Of a stretch of 64,000 nt of DNA, positions 1 through 8,441 are shown piece by piece. The position numbers were made by a program, and so were the translations under genes. The notes below the pieces were generated by a model. That model saw only the letters and a list, made by a program, of their open reading frames with translations. It did no database searches and was not told the origin of the DNA. Each line of letters opens with the position of its first letter. Within the stretch, counting starts at the first letter, position 1. The stretch is from Spirochaetota bacterium. GTDB lineage: Bacteria; Spirochaetota; UBA4802; JAKQUI01. The stretch covers positions 185,146 to 249,145 of the forward strand of contig JAKQUI010000033.1 in assembly GCA_029562645.1 (NCBI GenBank), read 5' to 3'.

Positions 1-2816
1 TGATCCTCACCGGGCAGCACGACGCGGCGATCGAGCAGCTCACGGGGCTACTGGAGCATCAGCACGCCATCCCGGAAAAGGCCCTCACCAACCGGCTGCT
101 CGCTGATGCGTTTTTCAAAAAAGGCGACCTGGCCCGGTGCGAGATCTATGCGCACGATGGCCTCGCGCTCCTGGGCGAGCGCCTCCCTTTAGGCGTTACC
201 GCCGTGGTGGCGGGCATCATCAAGGAGCTCGGCATCCGGGCGCTGCACCGCGCATTACCGCTTATATTTGTTCGTAAAAGCGAAAACCCACGCGGGAACT
301 CGTATCGACAGATGCTCCCGTTCTTTAAAACGCTCGGCTGGAACTACTCGCTCAGCGATACGAAGAAGTATGCGCGACTCATCATGCGGGTGCTCAATCT
401 GTGCGAGCGCCGGCTGGGCCCCTCCAAAGAGCTCGGCACGGCGCTGATGGGCTATGCGGGCATATTCATGTTCGCCGCGTGGTTCGACACCGCGCTCGCC
501 CTGCACCGAAAGGCGGTCGCACTGGCGCGTCGATCGAACGACCTGTGGGGAACGGCGCAAACGCTCCAACTGACCGCCTATTGCCACAAGTGGAAGGGCG
601 AATACCCGGCGGCGCTCACACTCTTCGGGGAGAGCCTGCGCATATTCCGCGAAATTGGAGACATACGCGAGGTGGGCATTACCAACGCGGGCATCGGCGA
701 GACTCACCTCTACCTCGGCGATTACGCGGCGGCGAAACAGGCCAATGACGATTTCATGAAAATCTCGCGCAAGACCCGCGACCACTACGGCGTGAGCGCG
801 GCGCTCATGTGCAGCATGCCGTATCATATCCAACGGGGCGAATTGCACCGCGCCTATGAGAACGGCAGCGAGAGCTACGCCATCGCCCAGGAGCGGGACC
901 TGCCGTTCGTCCTGTGCGAGACGTCGATGTACCTCGGCGTCCTCGCCCTGGAGCAGTCCGACACCGACCAGGCGATCAAATATCTCGAACAGGCGCGAAC
1001 CCTGTATGAAAAAAACAGCTTCCTCAAACACTACACCGTCTTCCTCTATCCATACCTGGTCGAGGCCCGGCTGGCGGAGTTTACCCGGCAGCGCGACACC
1101 CTGGCGCCTTCCCAGCGGAACGCGGCGCTTCGGCGGATACGAACGTTATGTGACCAGTCACTGCGGATAACGAAATCCTGGGCGACCCATCACGGGCTGG
1201 CCCTGAGGGCGGCGGGGCGTTTTTGGGATACCGCGGGCAAACCGGCGCGGGCCGAGCGATTCCTCTTGATGAGCATCGAGCACCACAAACGGCTCGGACG
1301 CACCTATGAACTCGGCCGCAGCCTCTACGAATACGCGCTCCACCTCAATCGGCACGGCGCGGCAGCGGCCTCGCGCTCGCAGATGGAGTCGGCGCATCGC
1401 ATCTTCAGGGAGATCGCTGCGGACGACTACCGCAAACGCGCGGCGGGTTTTCTGGGGATTTCGCAGGACGACACGGGGGCCGACCAGCGGCTGATGGACC
1501 GCCAGCGCATCGACGCAATCATCAAGCTCAGCCAGGACGTGAGCTCCATCCTCAACCTCGATTCGCTGCTCGAGATCATCATGGCGAAGGCCGTCGAGGT
1601 GACCGGCGCGCAGCGCGGGTACCTGTTCATTCACGATCCCGACACGCATGCGTTGACGCTCAAGGCCTCCCGCGGGCTGGGGGATGCGGGGGCGATCGAA
1701 TACTCCCACACCGTCGTGGACACGGTGTTCCACAATGCCCGCGCGCTGATCACCGCGAACGCACGCGCCGACAACAGGCTCAACACATACCACAGCGTCG
1801 TCACGCGCGGTCTCAAGTCGATCCTCTGCGTACCGTTGCTCCACCACACAAACGTCATCGGCGTCTGCTACCTCGACAACCCGCTCCTCTCGGGCGTGTT
1901 CACGGAAGAGGACGCCGATATGCTGGACGTATTCATGGGCCAGGCCGCCATCGCCATCGAAAACGCGAGCCTGTACAACAATCTTGAGCGCGAGGTGGAG
2001 TTGCGGACCCGGGAGCTGCGGCAACGGACGCGGGAGGTGGAATCCAAGTCGGACGAACTCGAGCTCGCGTACGTAAAGCTGAACAGCGCATACTCGCGAA
2101 TGAAGGAAGACCTCATTCTCGCCAAAAACATTCAGGACAACATGCTCCCGCCGCGCGTCAGCCGCTCCGGCTCCCTGAACATCTTCGTCGAGTACCTGCC
2201 CCTCATCGAGGTGGGCGGCGATCTGTACGATGTATTCGAACGTGCGGACGGATCGGTCCGGATCCTGATCGCCGACGCGACCGGTCACGGCATCGTCGCG
2301 GCTCTGTTCACCATGCTCATCAAGAGCGAATACGAGAAACTCAAGGACGTGATTGACGATCCGAGCGAGCTCTTCGAGCGGCTGAACACGATCTTCTTCG
2401 TATCGTACAAGCCGCTCAAGATGTTCTTCACCGGCTTCCTGGCCGACATCAACCCGATGAAGAGCACGATCCGCTATTCATCATCTGGACATCCGTCACA
2501 GTACCTCATCCGCGACGGGGAGCTCATCGAGCTTCCCAACACCGGTCGTCCCGTGGCGATTTGGGACGAGGCGCTATGCGAGACGAGGCACGAAGAATTC
2601 CGTCCCGGCGACCGCCTGCTGTTGTTCACGGACGGGCTCTTCGAGGAATTCAACCGGGCCAAGGAGCAGTTCGGCGAGAGCCGGCTCCGGGACCTCATCA
2701 AACAAAACGCGCATCGCGACGCACGTGAGCTCGTCACCTCGCTGGTCCGGGACCTGATGCGTTACATCGACTCAGCGGAACTCAACGACGACATCACCAT
2801 CATTGGCATTGAGTGA
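1..2816 (+). CDS. Giant signalling protein, C-terminal part (TPR-GAF-coiled coil-SpoIIE phosphatase), cut by window edge
   Basis: The reading frame is open from base 3, so the GTG at 204 is not the true start; the gene begins outside the window. The visible 937 residues align along their whole length with the C-terminal half of the complete gene at 11185-16365, including the sequences LLGERLPLG, LMDRQR and LNDDITIIG. A missing N-terminal Ser/Thr kinase and AAA-type ATPase is therefore expected. Bases 3-1490 encode TPR-like helical repeats, about 1490-1970 a GAF sensor domain, about 1970-2110 a coiled coil, and about 2110-2813 a SpoIIE/PP2C-type Ser/Thr phosphatase. The phosphatase shows metal-binding acidic motifs: GGDLYD, DATGHG, FTDGLFEEF and a terminal DD. 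Family knowledge suggests it dephosphorylates an anti-sigma-antagonist-like partner in response to the GAF ligand. Domain calls are firm; the partner is unknown. Confidence 0.9.
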   Translation, partial: ILTGQHDAAIEQLTGLLEHQHAIPEKALTNRLLADAFFKKGDLARCEIYAHDGLALLGERLPLGVTAVVAGIIKELGIRALHRALPLIFVRKSENPRGNSYRQMLPFFKTLGWNYSLSDTKKYARLIMRVLNLCERRLGPSKELGTALMGYAGIFMFAAWFDTALALHRKAVALARRSNDLWGTAQTLQLTAYCHKWKGEYPAALTLFGESLRIFREIGDIREVGITNAGIGETHLYLGDYAAAKQANDDFMKISRKTRDHYGVSAALMCSMPYHIQRGELHRAYENGSESYAIAQERDLPFVLCETSMYLGVLALEQSDTDQAIKYLEQARTLYEKNSFLKHYTVFLYPYLVEARLAEFTRQRDTLAPSQRNAALRRIRTLCDQSLRITKSWATHHGLALRAAGRFWDTAGKPARAERFLLMSIEHHKRLGRTYELGRSLYEYALHLNRHGAAAASRSQMESAHRIFREIAADDYRKRAAGFLGISQDDTGADQRLMDRQRIDAIIKLSQDVSSILNLDSLLEIIMAKAVEVTGAQRGYLFIHDPDTHALTLKASRGLGDAGAIEYSHTVVDTVFHNARALITANARADNRLNTYHSVVTRGLKSILCVPLLHHTNVIGVCYLDNPLLSGVFTEEDADMLDVFMGQAAIAIENASLYNNLEREVELRTRELRQRTREVESKSDELELAYVKLNSAYSRMKEDLILAKNIQDNMLPPRVSRSGSLNIFVEYLPLIEVGGDLYDVFERADGSVRILIADATGHGIVAALFTMLIKSEYEKLKDVIDDPSELFERLNTIFFVSYKPLKMFFTGFLADINPMKSTIRYSSSGHPSQYLIRDGELIELPNTGRPVAIWDEALCETRHEEFRPGDRLLLFTDGLFEEFNRAKEQFGESRLRDLIKQNAHRDARELVTSLVRDLMRYIDSAELNDDITIIGIE

Positions 2817-2884
2817 CGGGACGGCGTCCGCTCTTACTAAATCGTTGCCGGTGAGCGCATTGAAACAACGTGCGATGGGCCTCG

Positions 2885-3850
2885 TCAACGACGGCGCGTT
2901 GTCGTTGCCGTCTTTCTCCCGGAACGCCGCGTTGCCGCCGTTTTCTTCTTCACGCCAGACCCGGCCGATCGCGTCCGCTTCGCTCCCGAGAGCGCGCTCG
3001 CGAGGACCACGGCGGACGCCGCGATGGCGATCGGTATCGCGGCGTCGATCACGTCGCCCCACGCCGTCCGGTCCTTTTTCTTGATCATGGGGAAGAACGG
3101 GTGGATCATCCGGTTTATCTCCCTCGCAAATTCGCGCGGCCCCAGCTCGTCAAAACGCTGTGCGAATCCCGTACGCAGGTCCGCGGCGTCCGCGGTGAAG
3201 CGGTCGGGGTGCCGGTTCACGAGCTGCCGGGCGTACTTCTCGAACGCCAGGTGCGTGTCGAAGTGGTCGGTGTATCGAGAAAAGAAGAGCGCGTAGTTGC
3301 CGGCATGGTGCGGGGCCGTCATGTCCTGCAGGTAGTGGAGGGCGATCCCGAGCGTCGCGGCATCCGCCGGACCGGCGCTGCATGATTCGTAATGCGCCTG
3401 GAAGTTCGTGAGCGCGTTCTCGTAAATGTCGTGCACCGCCTCTATCTTGTCGAGGACCTCCGGCAGGTACACCCGCTGCATGTAATTGCCGTACGCGCTC
3501 CCGGCCGCGTCGATGGGCCCGTAGAAATGCCCCTCGGCCGCGATCGCCAGAAGATCGAGCTCGCGGTCGGGATCCATCGAGTGCCGGATAACGTCGTCGC
3601 GAAACGCGCCGTCGATCACGCCGACCAGGTCGAAGGCGCGCGCCGTGATGAACTCGTGGGTCTCCACCTCGCCCGTTTTTCTGCCCGCCTCCTTGGCGTT
3701 CCGGTAATGCTCGAGGAAGCCCGCCGCGAGCGCGATTTTGGAATCGACCGTGGGGTTGCCCGCCATTCGGTCCTTGAGCGTCCCCAGCGCTTCATGCGCA
3801 TTTTTCAGTATTTTCTTTTCCGTCGAACTCAACAGGAAGCATTCAAACAT
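2885..3850 (-). CDS. Zinc-dependent phospholipase C/S1-P1 nuclease-like protein with hydrophobic segment and very basic tail
   Basis: The predicted product has 321 residues. The start at 3850 is chosen because GGAG lies a few bases upstream; a longer frame to 4153 would run through the dinB promoter. The core carries spaced His/Asp motifs typical of the all-helical zinc phospholipase C fold: THEFITARAFDLV, GHFYGP and HYLQDMTAPHHAGN. These would bind a three-zinc cluster that hydrolyses phosphodiesters. No N-terminal signal peptide is visible, unlike secreted relatives. Near the C-terminus there is one hydrophobic stretch (IPIAIAASAVVLASALSG), followed by about 30 residues rich in Lys, Arg, Thr and Ala, resembling a histone-H1-type tail. 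A tail-anchored or nucleic-acid-associated role is possible but is inference. The gene converges with the phosphatase gene on its left and diverges from dinB. Confidence 0.7.
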   Translation of the reverse strand: MFECFLLSSTEKKILKNAHEALGTLKDRMAGNPTVDSKIALAAGFLEHYRNAKEAGRKTGEVETHEFITARAFDLVGVIDGAFRDDVIRHSMDPDRELDLLAIAAEGHFYGPIDAAGSAYGNYMQRVYLPEVLDKIEAVHDIYENALTNFQAHYESCSAGPADAATLGIALHYLQDMTAPHHAGNYALFFSRYTDHFDTHLAFEKYARQLVNRHPDRFTADAADLRTGFAQRFDELGPREFAREINRMIHPFFPMIKKKDRTAWGDVIDAAIPIAIAASAVVLASALSGAKRTRSAGSGVKKKTAATRRSGRKTATTTRRR

Positions 3851-3878
3851 GTCACAATCTCCGGTGTGTTTTTTATTG

Positions 3879-3907
3879 AATAACAAATTTGATGCGAACG
3901 GCGTCAA
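3879..3907 (-). promoter_or_regulatory. Probable sigma70-type promoter of the phospholipase-like gene
   Basis: On the minus strand, TTGACG (3907-3902) is separated by 17 bases from GTTATT (3884-3879). It lies about 30 bases upstream of the start codon at 3850. Confidence 0.5.
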
Positions 3908-3967
3908 GTTCGATTTTGACCCGCACGGTCCAGCGTCGCACAGGAGCGATCGGCATCGCAAATGTGA

Positions 3968-3995
3968 TTGACAAAAAACCCGAATACTATATATT
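3968..3995 (+). promoter_or_regulatory. dinB promoter (TTGACA N16 TATATT)
   Basis: A consensus -35 box TTGACA at 3968-3973 is followed after 16 bases by TATATT at 3990-3995. Transcription would start near 4002, just upstream of the dinB start. This is among the most AT-rich sequence in the neighbourhood. Confidence 0.65.
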
Positions 3996-4003
3996 TGTAT
4001 AGT
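3986..4003. promoter_or_regulatory. Palindrome ACTATA-N6-TATAGT over the dinB -10 box, candidate operator
   Basis: Two perfect 6-base half-sites (3986-3991 and 3998-4003) form an inverted repeat that overlaps the -10 element and start point of the dinB promoter. Repressor binding there would block transcription. DinB is commonly controlled by LexA, but this sequence is not a familiar LexA box, so the repressor is unknown. Confidence 0.45.
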
Positions 4004-4015
4004 CCGATTGGGCAA

Positions 4016-5242
4016 ATGAAACACATGAACACGCATCCCCGCACCATTCTTCACGTCGACATGGACGCCTTCTTCGCGGCCGTCGAGCAGCTCGACCATC
4101 CGGAGTATCGCGGCAAGCCCGTCGTTGTGGGCGCCGATCCGATGGGCGGACACGGGCGCGGCGTGGTGTCGACCGCGAGCTACGAGGCGCGACGGTTCGG
4201 CATCCGCTCCGCCATGCCCATCTCAACGGCATACCGCGCCTGCCCCGGCGCGATCTTCGTGCAGCCGCGCGGAAAGCGCTACGGCGAGGTGTCGCGGCAG
4301 ATCATGGAAATCTTCGAGAGCTTCTCGCCGCTCGTCGAGCCCATCAGCATCGACGAGGCGTTTCTGGACTGCACCGGCGCCGAGGGGATCTTCGGCGGCC
4401 CGAAGGACCTCGGAAGAAAAATCAAGGAGCGCATCAGGAACCAGACCGGCCTCACCGCCAGCATCGGGATCGCCTCGAACAAGTCCATTGCGAAGATCGC
4501 ATCGGACCTCAAGAAACCGGACGGGCTGGTCATCTGCCCGCCGGGCGCCGAGCGGGACTTCATCGCACCGCTGCCCATCTCCCGCCTCTGGGGCGCGGGC
4601 CCCAAGACGGTGAAGCACCTCGAATCGATCGGCTTCCGCACGATCGGCGACATCGCGAACGCACCGTGCGACACCATGGAGAAGATCCACGGGGCCTGGG
4701 GGGTCCACCTGTGGCAGCTTGCGAACGGGCTGGACGACCGCCCCGTGGACCCGACCTGGGAGCGCAAGTCCATCAGCGAGGAGCGCACCTTCATGACCGA
4801 CACCGATGATCGCGCGGAGATCGACCGCGCCTTCCTCGAGATCGCCGACGAGCTGTCGCGGCGGATGCGGCGCGAACGGCTCCGCGGACGCACCCTGACG
4901 CTCAAGATACGCCTGGAGGGCTTCATCACGCATACGCGAAGCGCGACCCTGACGCTGGGCGTGAACGACATGGCGAGCCTCCGCGATACGGCCTACGCGC
5001 TGTACGGCCGCTTCGACCGCCGGGGAAAAAAGGTGCGCCTGCTGGGGATCGGCCTGTCGAACCTCGAACCCGACGAGCCGCGGGAAGTTCAGCTCGAGCT
5101 TTTTCCCACACCCGACGACGGCGGCTCGGCGACGGAAAAGGTCCGCACCATCGAGCGCCTCATGGACAGCCTCCGCGATGATCTCGGCGCGCGCGTCTCC
5201 CGTGCCTCCCTGATCAAAGGGCGAAAGCAGCATGGACAATAA
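4016..5242 (+). CDS. dinB: DNA polymerase IV (Y-family translesion polymerase)
   Basis: The product is about 408 residues, the normal length for Pol IV. It copies damaged or misaligned templates with low fidelity. The N-terminal palm holds the metal-binding motif LHVDMDAFFAAVEQ and the second acidic motif SIDEAFLDCTG. The sequence GIASNKSIAKIASDLKKPDG is typical of Y-family fingers/thumb. A helix-hairpin-helix region and the little-finger domain follow, and the C-terminal sequence QLELF resembles a beta-clamp binding peptide (near QLELFP). ATG 4016 and ATG 4025 are both possible starts; the longer frame from 3968 would begin inside the promoter. The gene stands alone downstream of a strong promoter with an overlapping palindrome, suggesting damage-inducible control. 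Confidence 0.95.
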   Translation: MKHMNTHPRTILHVDMDAFFAAVEQLDHPEYRGKPVVVGADPMGGHGRGVVSTASYEARRFGIRSAMPISTAYRACPGAIFVQPRGKRYGEVSRQIMEIFESFSPLVEPISIDEAFLDCTGAEGIFGGPKDLGRKIKERIRNQTGLTASIGIASNKSIAKIASDLKKPDGLVICPPGAERDFIAPLPISRLWGAGPKTVKHLESIGFRTIGDIANAPCDTMEKIHGAWGVHLWQLANGLDDRPVDPTWERKSISEERTFMTDTDDRAEIDRAFLEIADELSRRMRRERLRGRTLTLKIRLEGFITHTRSATLTLGVNDMASLRDTAYALYGRFDRRGKKVRLLGIGLSNLEPDEPREVQLELFPTPDDGGSATEKVRTIERLMDSLRDDLGARVSRASLIKGRKQHGQ

Positions 5243-5261
5243 GGCAGGATGGCGAAATGTG

Positions 5262-5290
5262 TTGACAGAAGCATGCTTCAATACTACCGT
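5262..5290 (+). promoter_or_regulatory. Possible promoter of the DUF433 antitoxin gene
   Basis: TTGACA at 5262-5267 is followed after 17 bases by TACCGT at 5285-5290. The -35 box is perfect and the -10 box is weak. Confidence 0.4.
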
Positions 5291-5320
5291 ATTGTCAGAT
5301 TGTACGACGGGGTAATGATA

Positions 5321-5545
5321 ATGAACTACAAGGAACGGGTAACAGCGAGTCCCGACATCATGCTCGGCAAGCCGGTTATCAAGGGTACGCGGATAACCGT
5401 CGAAATCATTCTGAGAAAATTATCCGAGGGCATGGCGGTCGATGAACTTATCACGGCCTATCCGCATATCCAAAAAGAGGACATCATGGCTTGCCTTTCG
5501 TATTCCGCCGAGGTGATCAGTCGGGAGGAAATACTTGCATCCTGA
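5321..5545 (+). CDS. DUF433-family antitoxin-like protein
   Basis: The 74-residue product begins with MNYKERVTASPDIMLGKPVIKGTRI, the typical opening of DUF433 proteins, which are small winged-helix-like proteins found as antitoxin partners of DUF5615 PIN-like toxins. ATG 5321 is preferred over the longer frame at 5249, which would start upstream of the likely transcript. The end overlaps the following toxin remnant by 11 bases, the usual coupling for this pair. Base composition is clearly AT-richer than the neighbours, consistent with recent acquisition. Since the toxin is broken, the antitoxin may be a leftover. Confidence 0.8.
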   Translation: MNYKERVTASPDIMLGKPVIKGTRITVEIILRKLSEGMAVDELITAYPHIQKEDIMACLSYSAEVISREEILAS

Positions 5546-5896
5546 TATTGCCATTATCGCCGATGAGAACATCGATTGTGAAATTATTTCATTACTAAAG
5601 CAGAACTCCATTGAGGTATTGTCAATTTACGAAACCCACCGCGGCTTAAGCGATCTAAAATCATTGAGCTCGCCATTAAAAACAATGCCATCGTGCTTAC
5701 CGAGGACAAGGATTTCGGAGAATGAGTGTTTGCCCACAAAACGGAACATTTAAGCGTAATATTATTGCGATACAATCACATGGAAGAAAACGCCATAGGG
5801 GAAGTATTGTTAAACCTAATACGGCGTCACAAAGATACATTACGCGGAAAGTTTGTCGTTATAACTACAAAAAAAATTCGAATTCGCGACTTGTAA
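5535..5896 (+). pseudogene. Broken DUF5615 PIN-like toxin (frameshift plus internal stop)
   Basis: The frame starts with PDIAIIADENIDCEIISLLKQ, matching the N-terminus of DUF5615 PIN-like toxins, and runs to GLSDLK. The family sequence then continues in a different frame as IIELAIKNNAIVLTEDKDFGE, consistent with loss of one base near the A-run around 5655-5662. In that second frame a TGA stop at 5723-5725 follows DKDFGE, after which VFAHKTEHLSVILLRYNH continues up to the stop at 5894-5896. Two independent lesions make a functional RNase toxin unlikely. Sequencing error in this AT-rich stretch is the main alternative. Confidence 0.75.
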
Positions 5897-6099
5897 ATTC
5901 GCCATTCTTTTCTTTCGTGAAACGCTCGAGATCCATCTCAAGGATTCTCGACCTTCACGCATAACGTAACGTCCGACAGCACAGCAAGCGATATGACGTG
6001 CTCCGTGACGCCTCTGCTCTATACCGGAACTTCGACCGCCTCACAGATACCCTGCGTAATGACTTCGGCCGGCGCCATACGCGCGTGCCGCCAATTTCC

Positions 6100-6129
6100 T
6101 TGGCAAACCGATGGCGTATGCGCTATACT
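6100..6129 (+). promoter_or_regulatory. Promoter of the TIGR01777 epimerase gene (TTGGCA N18 TATACT)
   Basis: TTGGCA at 6100-6105 and TATACT at 6124-6129 are separated by 18 bases and lie just upstream of the start at 6158. The preceding stretch 5897-6099 shows no recognisable gene or structure. Confidence 0.6.
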
Positions 6130-6157
6130 GTTCCAATCGAAAGCGAGGGAGGCGGCA

Positions 6158-7060
6158 ATGAAGATCTTCATCACCGGCGGTTCGGGGTTCTTTGGGCGCA
6201 CGCTCACGTCGCGCCTGCGGGCGGACAGGCACGACATCACCATCGTGGACCGGCGGATCACCGATCCGTCCGCATTTCCCGCGGGCCTCACCGGGATCGA
6301 GGCCGACACGACGAAGCCGGGCGACTGGCAGGCGGCCGCGGCGGCGAGCGAGATCGTCGTCAACCTCGCGGGGACGCCCATCTTCAACCGCTGGTCGAAG
6401 GCGATCAAGCGCTCGATCCTCGAAAGCCGCGTCCTCACCACGCGCAACATCGTGGAGGCGCTCGCGTCGCGGAAGAAAAAGACGAAGCGGCTCATCAACG
6501 CCTCGGCCGTGGGGTACTACGGCTTCCTGAACGACGAGATCGTCGATGAGACCTTCCCTCCCGGCGCGGACTTCCTCGCGACGGTGGCGCGCGCCTGGGA
6601 GGACGAGGCCGTTCGCGCGCGCGAGCACGCCGTTGACGTCACGGCGTGCCGCTTCGGCATCATCCTGGGGAAGGGCGGCGGAGCCCTCGCGCTCCTTAAA
6701 AAGATCTACCGGCTGCGCGCCGGGAGCCGGCTGGGAGGCGGCCGCCAGTGGTTCCCCTGGGTGCACGAGGACGACCTCGCGGAGATGGTCGCGTTCATCA
6801 TCAAGCATCGCATAACGGGCGCGGTCAACTGCACGGCGCCCGTCCCGGTGCGCAATGCGGAGATGACGCGACAGCTCAACCGCGCGCTCGGCGTCTTCCC
6901 GCTCGTCCCGCCGGCCCCCGCCTTCGCGGTGAAGCTGGCCCTGGGCGAGTTCGGCGAGACGCTCCTGCGCGGCCAGCGGGCGTTCCCCCGCGTCCTCACC
7001 GAGCGCGGGTTCGAGTTCCGCTATCCGGAATTCGAGCGGGCGATACGGAGTCTGGCGTGA
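6158..7060 (+). CDS. TIGR01777-family NAD(P)-dependent epimerase/oxidoreductase (YfcH-like)
   Basis: The product has 300 residues, normal for the family. It begins MKIFITGGSGFFGRTL, a Rossmann nucleotide-binding loop at the extreme N-terminus, which together with the upstream GAGGGAGG ribosome site fixes the start at 6158 rather than 5993. SAVGYYG matches the conserved active-site region around Tyr, and GGGRQWFPWVHEDDL is characteristic of this extended short-chain dehydrogenase group. The C-terminus (from about FPLVPPAPAFAVKLALGE) is the DUF1731 domain. The substrate is unknown for the family; it is thought to act on a nucleotide-sugar-like or cell-wall-related compound. It is transcribed alone. 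Confidence 0.88.
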   Translation: MKIFITGGSGFFGRTLTSRLRADRHDITIVDRRITDPSAFPAGLTGIEADTTKPGDWQAAAAASEIVVNLAGTPIFNRWSKAIKRSILESRVLTTRNIVEALASRKKKTKRLINASAVGYYGFLNDEIVDETFPPGADFLATVARAWEDEAVRAREHAVDVTACRFGIILGKGGGALALLKKIYRLRAGSRLGGGRQWFPWVHEDDLAEMVAFIIKHRITGAVNCTAPVPVRNAEMTRQLNRALGVFPLVPPAPAFAVKLALGEFGETLLRGQRAFPRVLTERGFEFRYPEFERAIRSLA

Positions 7061-7068
7061 GACGGCAC

Positions 7069-7161
7069 ACCTCATCCCCCGACCCCTTCTCCCGCAGGAG
7101 TTAGTCTTTTACATCGAAACCCTCTCCAATGGGAGAGGGCGCGCCGAAGGCGGGGTGAGGT
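7069..7161. repeat. Intergenic palindromic repeat, type 1 copy
   Basis: The outer arms read ACCTCATCCCC and GGGGTGAGGT. An inner hairpin CCCTCTCC-AATG-GGAGAGGG lies at about 7120-7139. A second member of the family is at 29677-29813. It sits between two same-strand genes and could also act as a transcription or mRNA-stability element. Confidence 0.7.
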
Positions 7162-7184
7162 AAACAAACCTAAAGGACACCACC

Positions 7185-8177
7185 ATGAAGAACATATACA
7201 GCTTGTGCATCATACTGACGTTCGCCGCCATCCTCGCACAGTGCGGCGCGAGTTCGAACATCGACAAAAGGGGGGACAAACCCATGAACTATACCGTAAC
7301 AAAATCTGACATCGAGTGGAAAACGATACTCACGCCGGAACAATACCGCGTTATGCGAGAGGGCGGAACCGAACGTCCCTTTAGCGGGCCGCTCAACGAC
7401 AACTATCGCGACGGGACCTATTTTTGCCCCGGCTGCGGCACCGCGCTGTTCAGCTCCGCGACCAAGTACGACCACCGGACCGGATGGCCCAGCTTCACCG
7501 CGCCCATCGACCGGAAGAACATCGAATACCGGCAGGACACCTCGCACGGCATGGTCCGCACCGAGGTGCGCTGCGCCGCCTGCGGCGCCCACCTGGGACA
7601 CGTATTCGACGACGGCCCGGCGCCCGCGCGCGAGCACTACTGCATCAACTCGGCGTCGTTGAAATTTGAGCCGGCCGCTTCGGATACAAACGCCGTCCCC
7701 GCACGGTACGAGAAGGCGACCTTCGCCGCCGGGTGCTTCTGGGGCGTCGAGCATACGCTTGGCACGATGAAGGGCGTGAAGGCGACGAGCGTCGGCTACA
7801 TCGGCGGCCGGACCGCAAACCCCACCTACGAGCAGGTGTGCTCGGGCGCGACGGGACATGCGGAGGCGGTGGAGGTCACGTTCGATCCGTCGGTGGTGAG
7901 CTACAACGAGCTCCTCGCGGCCTTCTTCGCGCTGCACAACCCGACCACGCTCAACCGGCAGGGCCCGGACGTGGGCGAGCAGTATCGCTCGGCCATCTTC
8001 TATCACACCGACGAACAGAAGAAGGCCGCCGAGGCGATGATACGAACGCTCACCACGGAGAAGCGATTCAAGCAGCCCATCGTCACGCAGGTTGTTCCCG
8101 CCGGGACGTTTTTTCGCGCGGAGGAGTATCATCAGAAATATCACGAGAAACGCGGCGGGGGCAGTTGCGCGTTTTGA
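7185..8177 (+). CDS. msrBA: Fused peptide methionine sulfoxide reductase MsrB-MsrA, probable lipoprotein
   Basis: The 330-residue protein starts with a hydrophobic signal ending ILAQC, a relaxed lipobox that suggests acylation at Cys20 and export. Residues about 35-165 form MsrB, which reduces methionine-R-sulfoxide; zinc ligands are the CPGC (81/84) and CAAC (130/133) pairs, and the catalytic cysteine is Cys153 in YCINSAS. Residues about 175-330 form MsrA, which reduces the S-sulfoxide, with catalytic Cys184 in AAGCFWG. The order B then A is the reverse of the classic PilB/MsrAB arrangement. No thioredoxin-like domain is fused, so an external electron donor is needed. AAGGA precedes the start. 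It probably repairs oxidised envelope proteins. Confidence 0.92.
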   Translation: MKNIYSLCIILTFAAILAQCGASSNIDKRGDKPMNYTVTKSDIEWKTILTPEQYRVMREGGTERPFSGPLNDNYRDGTYFCPGCGTALFSSATKYDHRTGWPSFTAPIDRKNIEYRQDTSHGMVRTEVRCAACGAHLGHVFDDGPAPAREHYCINSASLKFEPAASDTNAVPARYEKATFAAGCFWGVEHTLGTMKGVKATSVGYIGGRTANPTYEQVCSGATGHAEAVEVTFDPSVVSYNELLAAFFALHNPTTLNRQGPDVGEQYRSAIFYHTDEQKKAAEAMIRTLTTEKRFKQPIVTQVVPAGTFFRAEEYHQKYHEKRGGGSCAF

Positions 8178-8183
8178 CGCTCC

Positions 8184-8230
8184 GACCCCCTCCGCCCTTT
8201 GGGCACCTCCCCCTTCGTTAGGGGGAGGCA
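8184..8230. repeat. Intergenic palindromic repeat, type 2 copy
   Basis: A perfect 8-base stem CCTCCCCC (8206-8213)/GGGGGAGG (8221-8228) encloses a 7-base loop. A near-identical element lies at 30425-30475. It follows the msrBA stop and may help end transcription. The remainder of the 8231-8441 gap shows nothing I can support. Confidence 0.65.
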
Positions 8231-8441
8231 GAAGCAGGAGCTCGCTGCCACATCATCCCCGTTTTTTTACTTGCAAATAATGCGCTCGCTGATCTGCTAC
8301 TATCACAACAGCGTGCGACCGACCGTGCGGCGGTTTCGCCAGCGACACACATTCGCCGGCCACACGGCGGTCCCGGCATAGCGCACCGATCGCGGATCTT
8401 GCGGGACGGCCGCGCGAGCGTCATCACCCAGGAGCGTTACC

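Noticed and set aside
204-2816. GTG 204 as the start of the first gene
   Set aside because: The frame is open to base 3 and the encoded upstream residues align with the paralogue at 11185-16365, so the gene is cut by the window edge.
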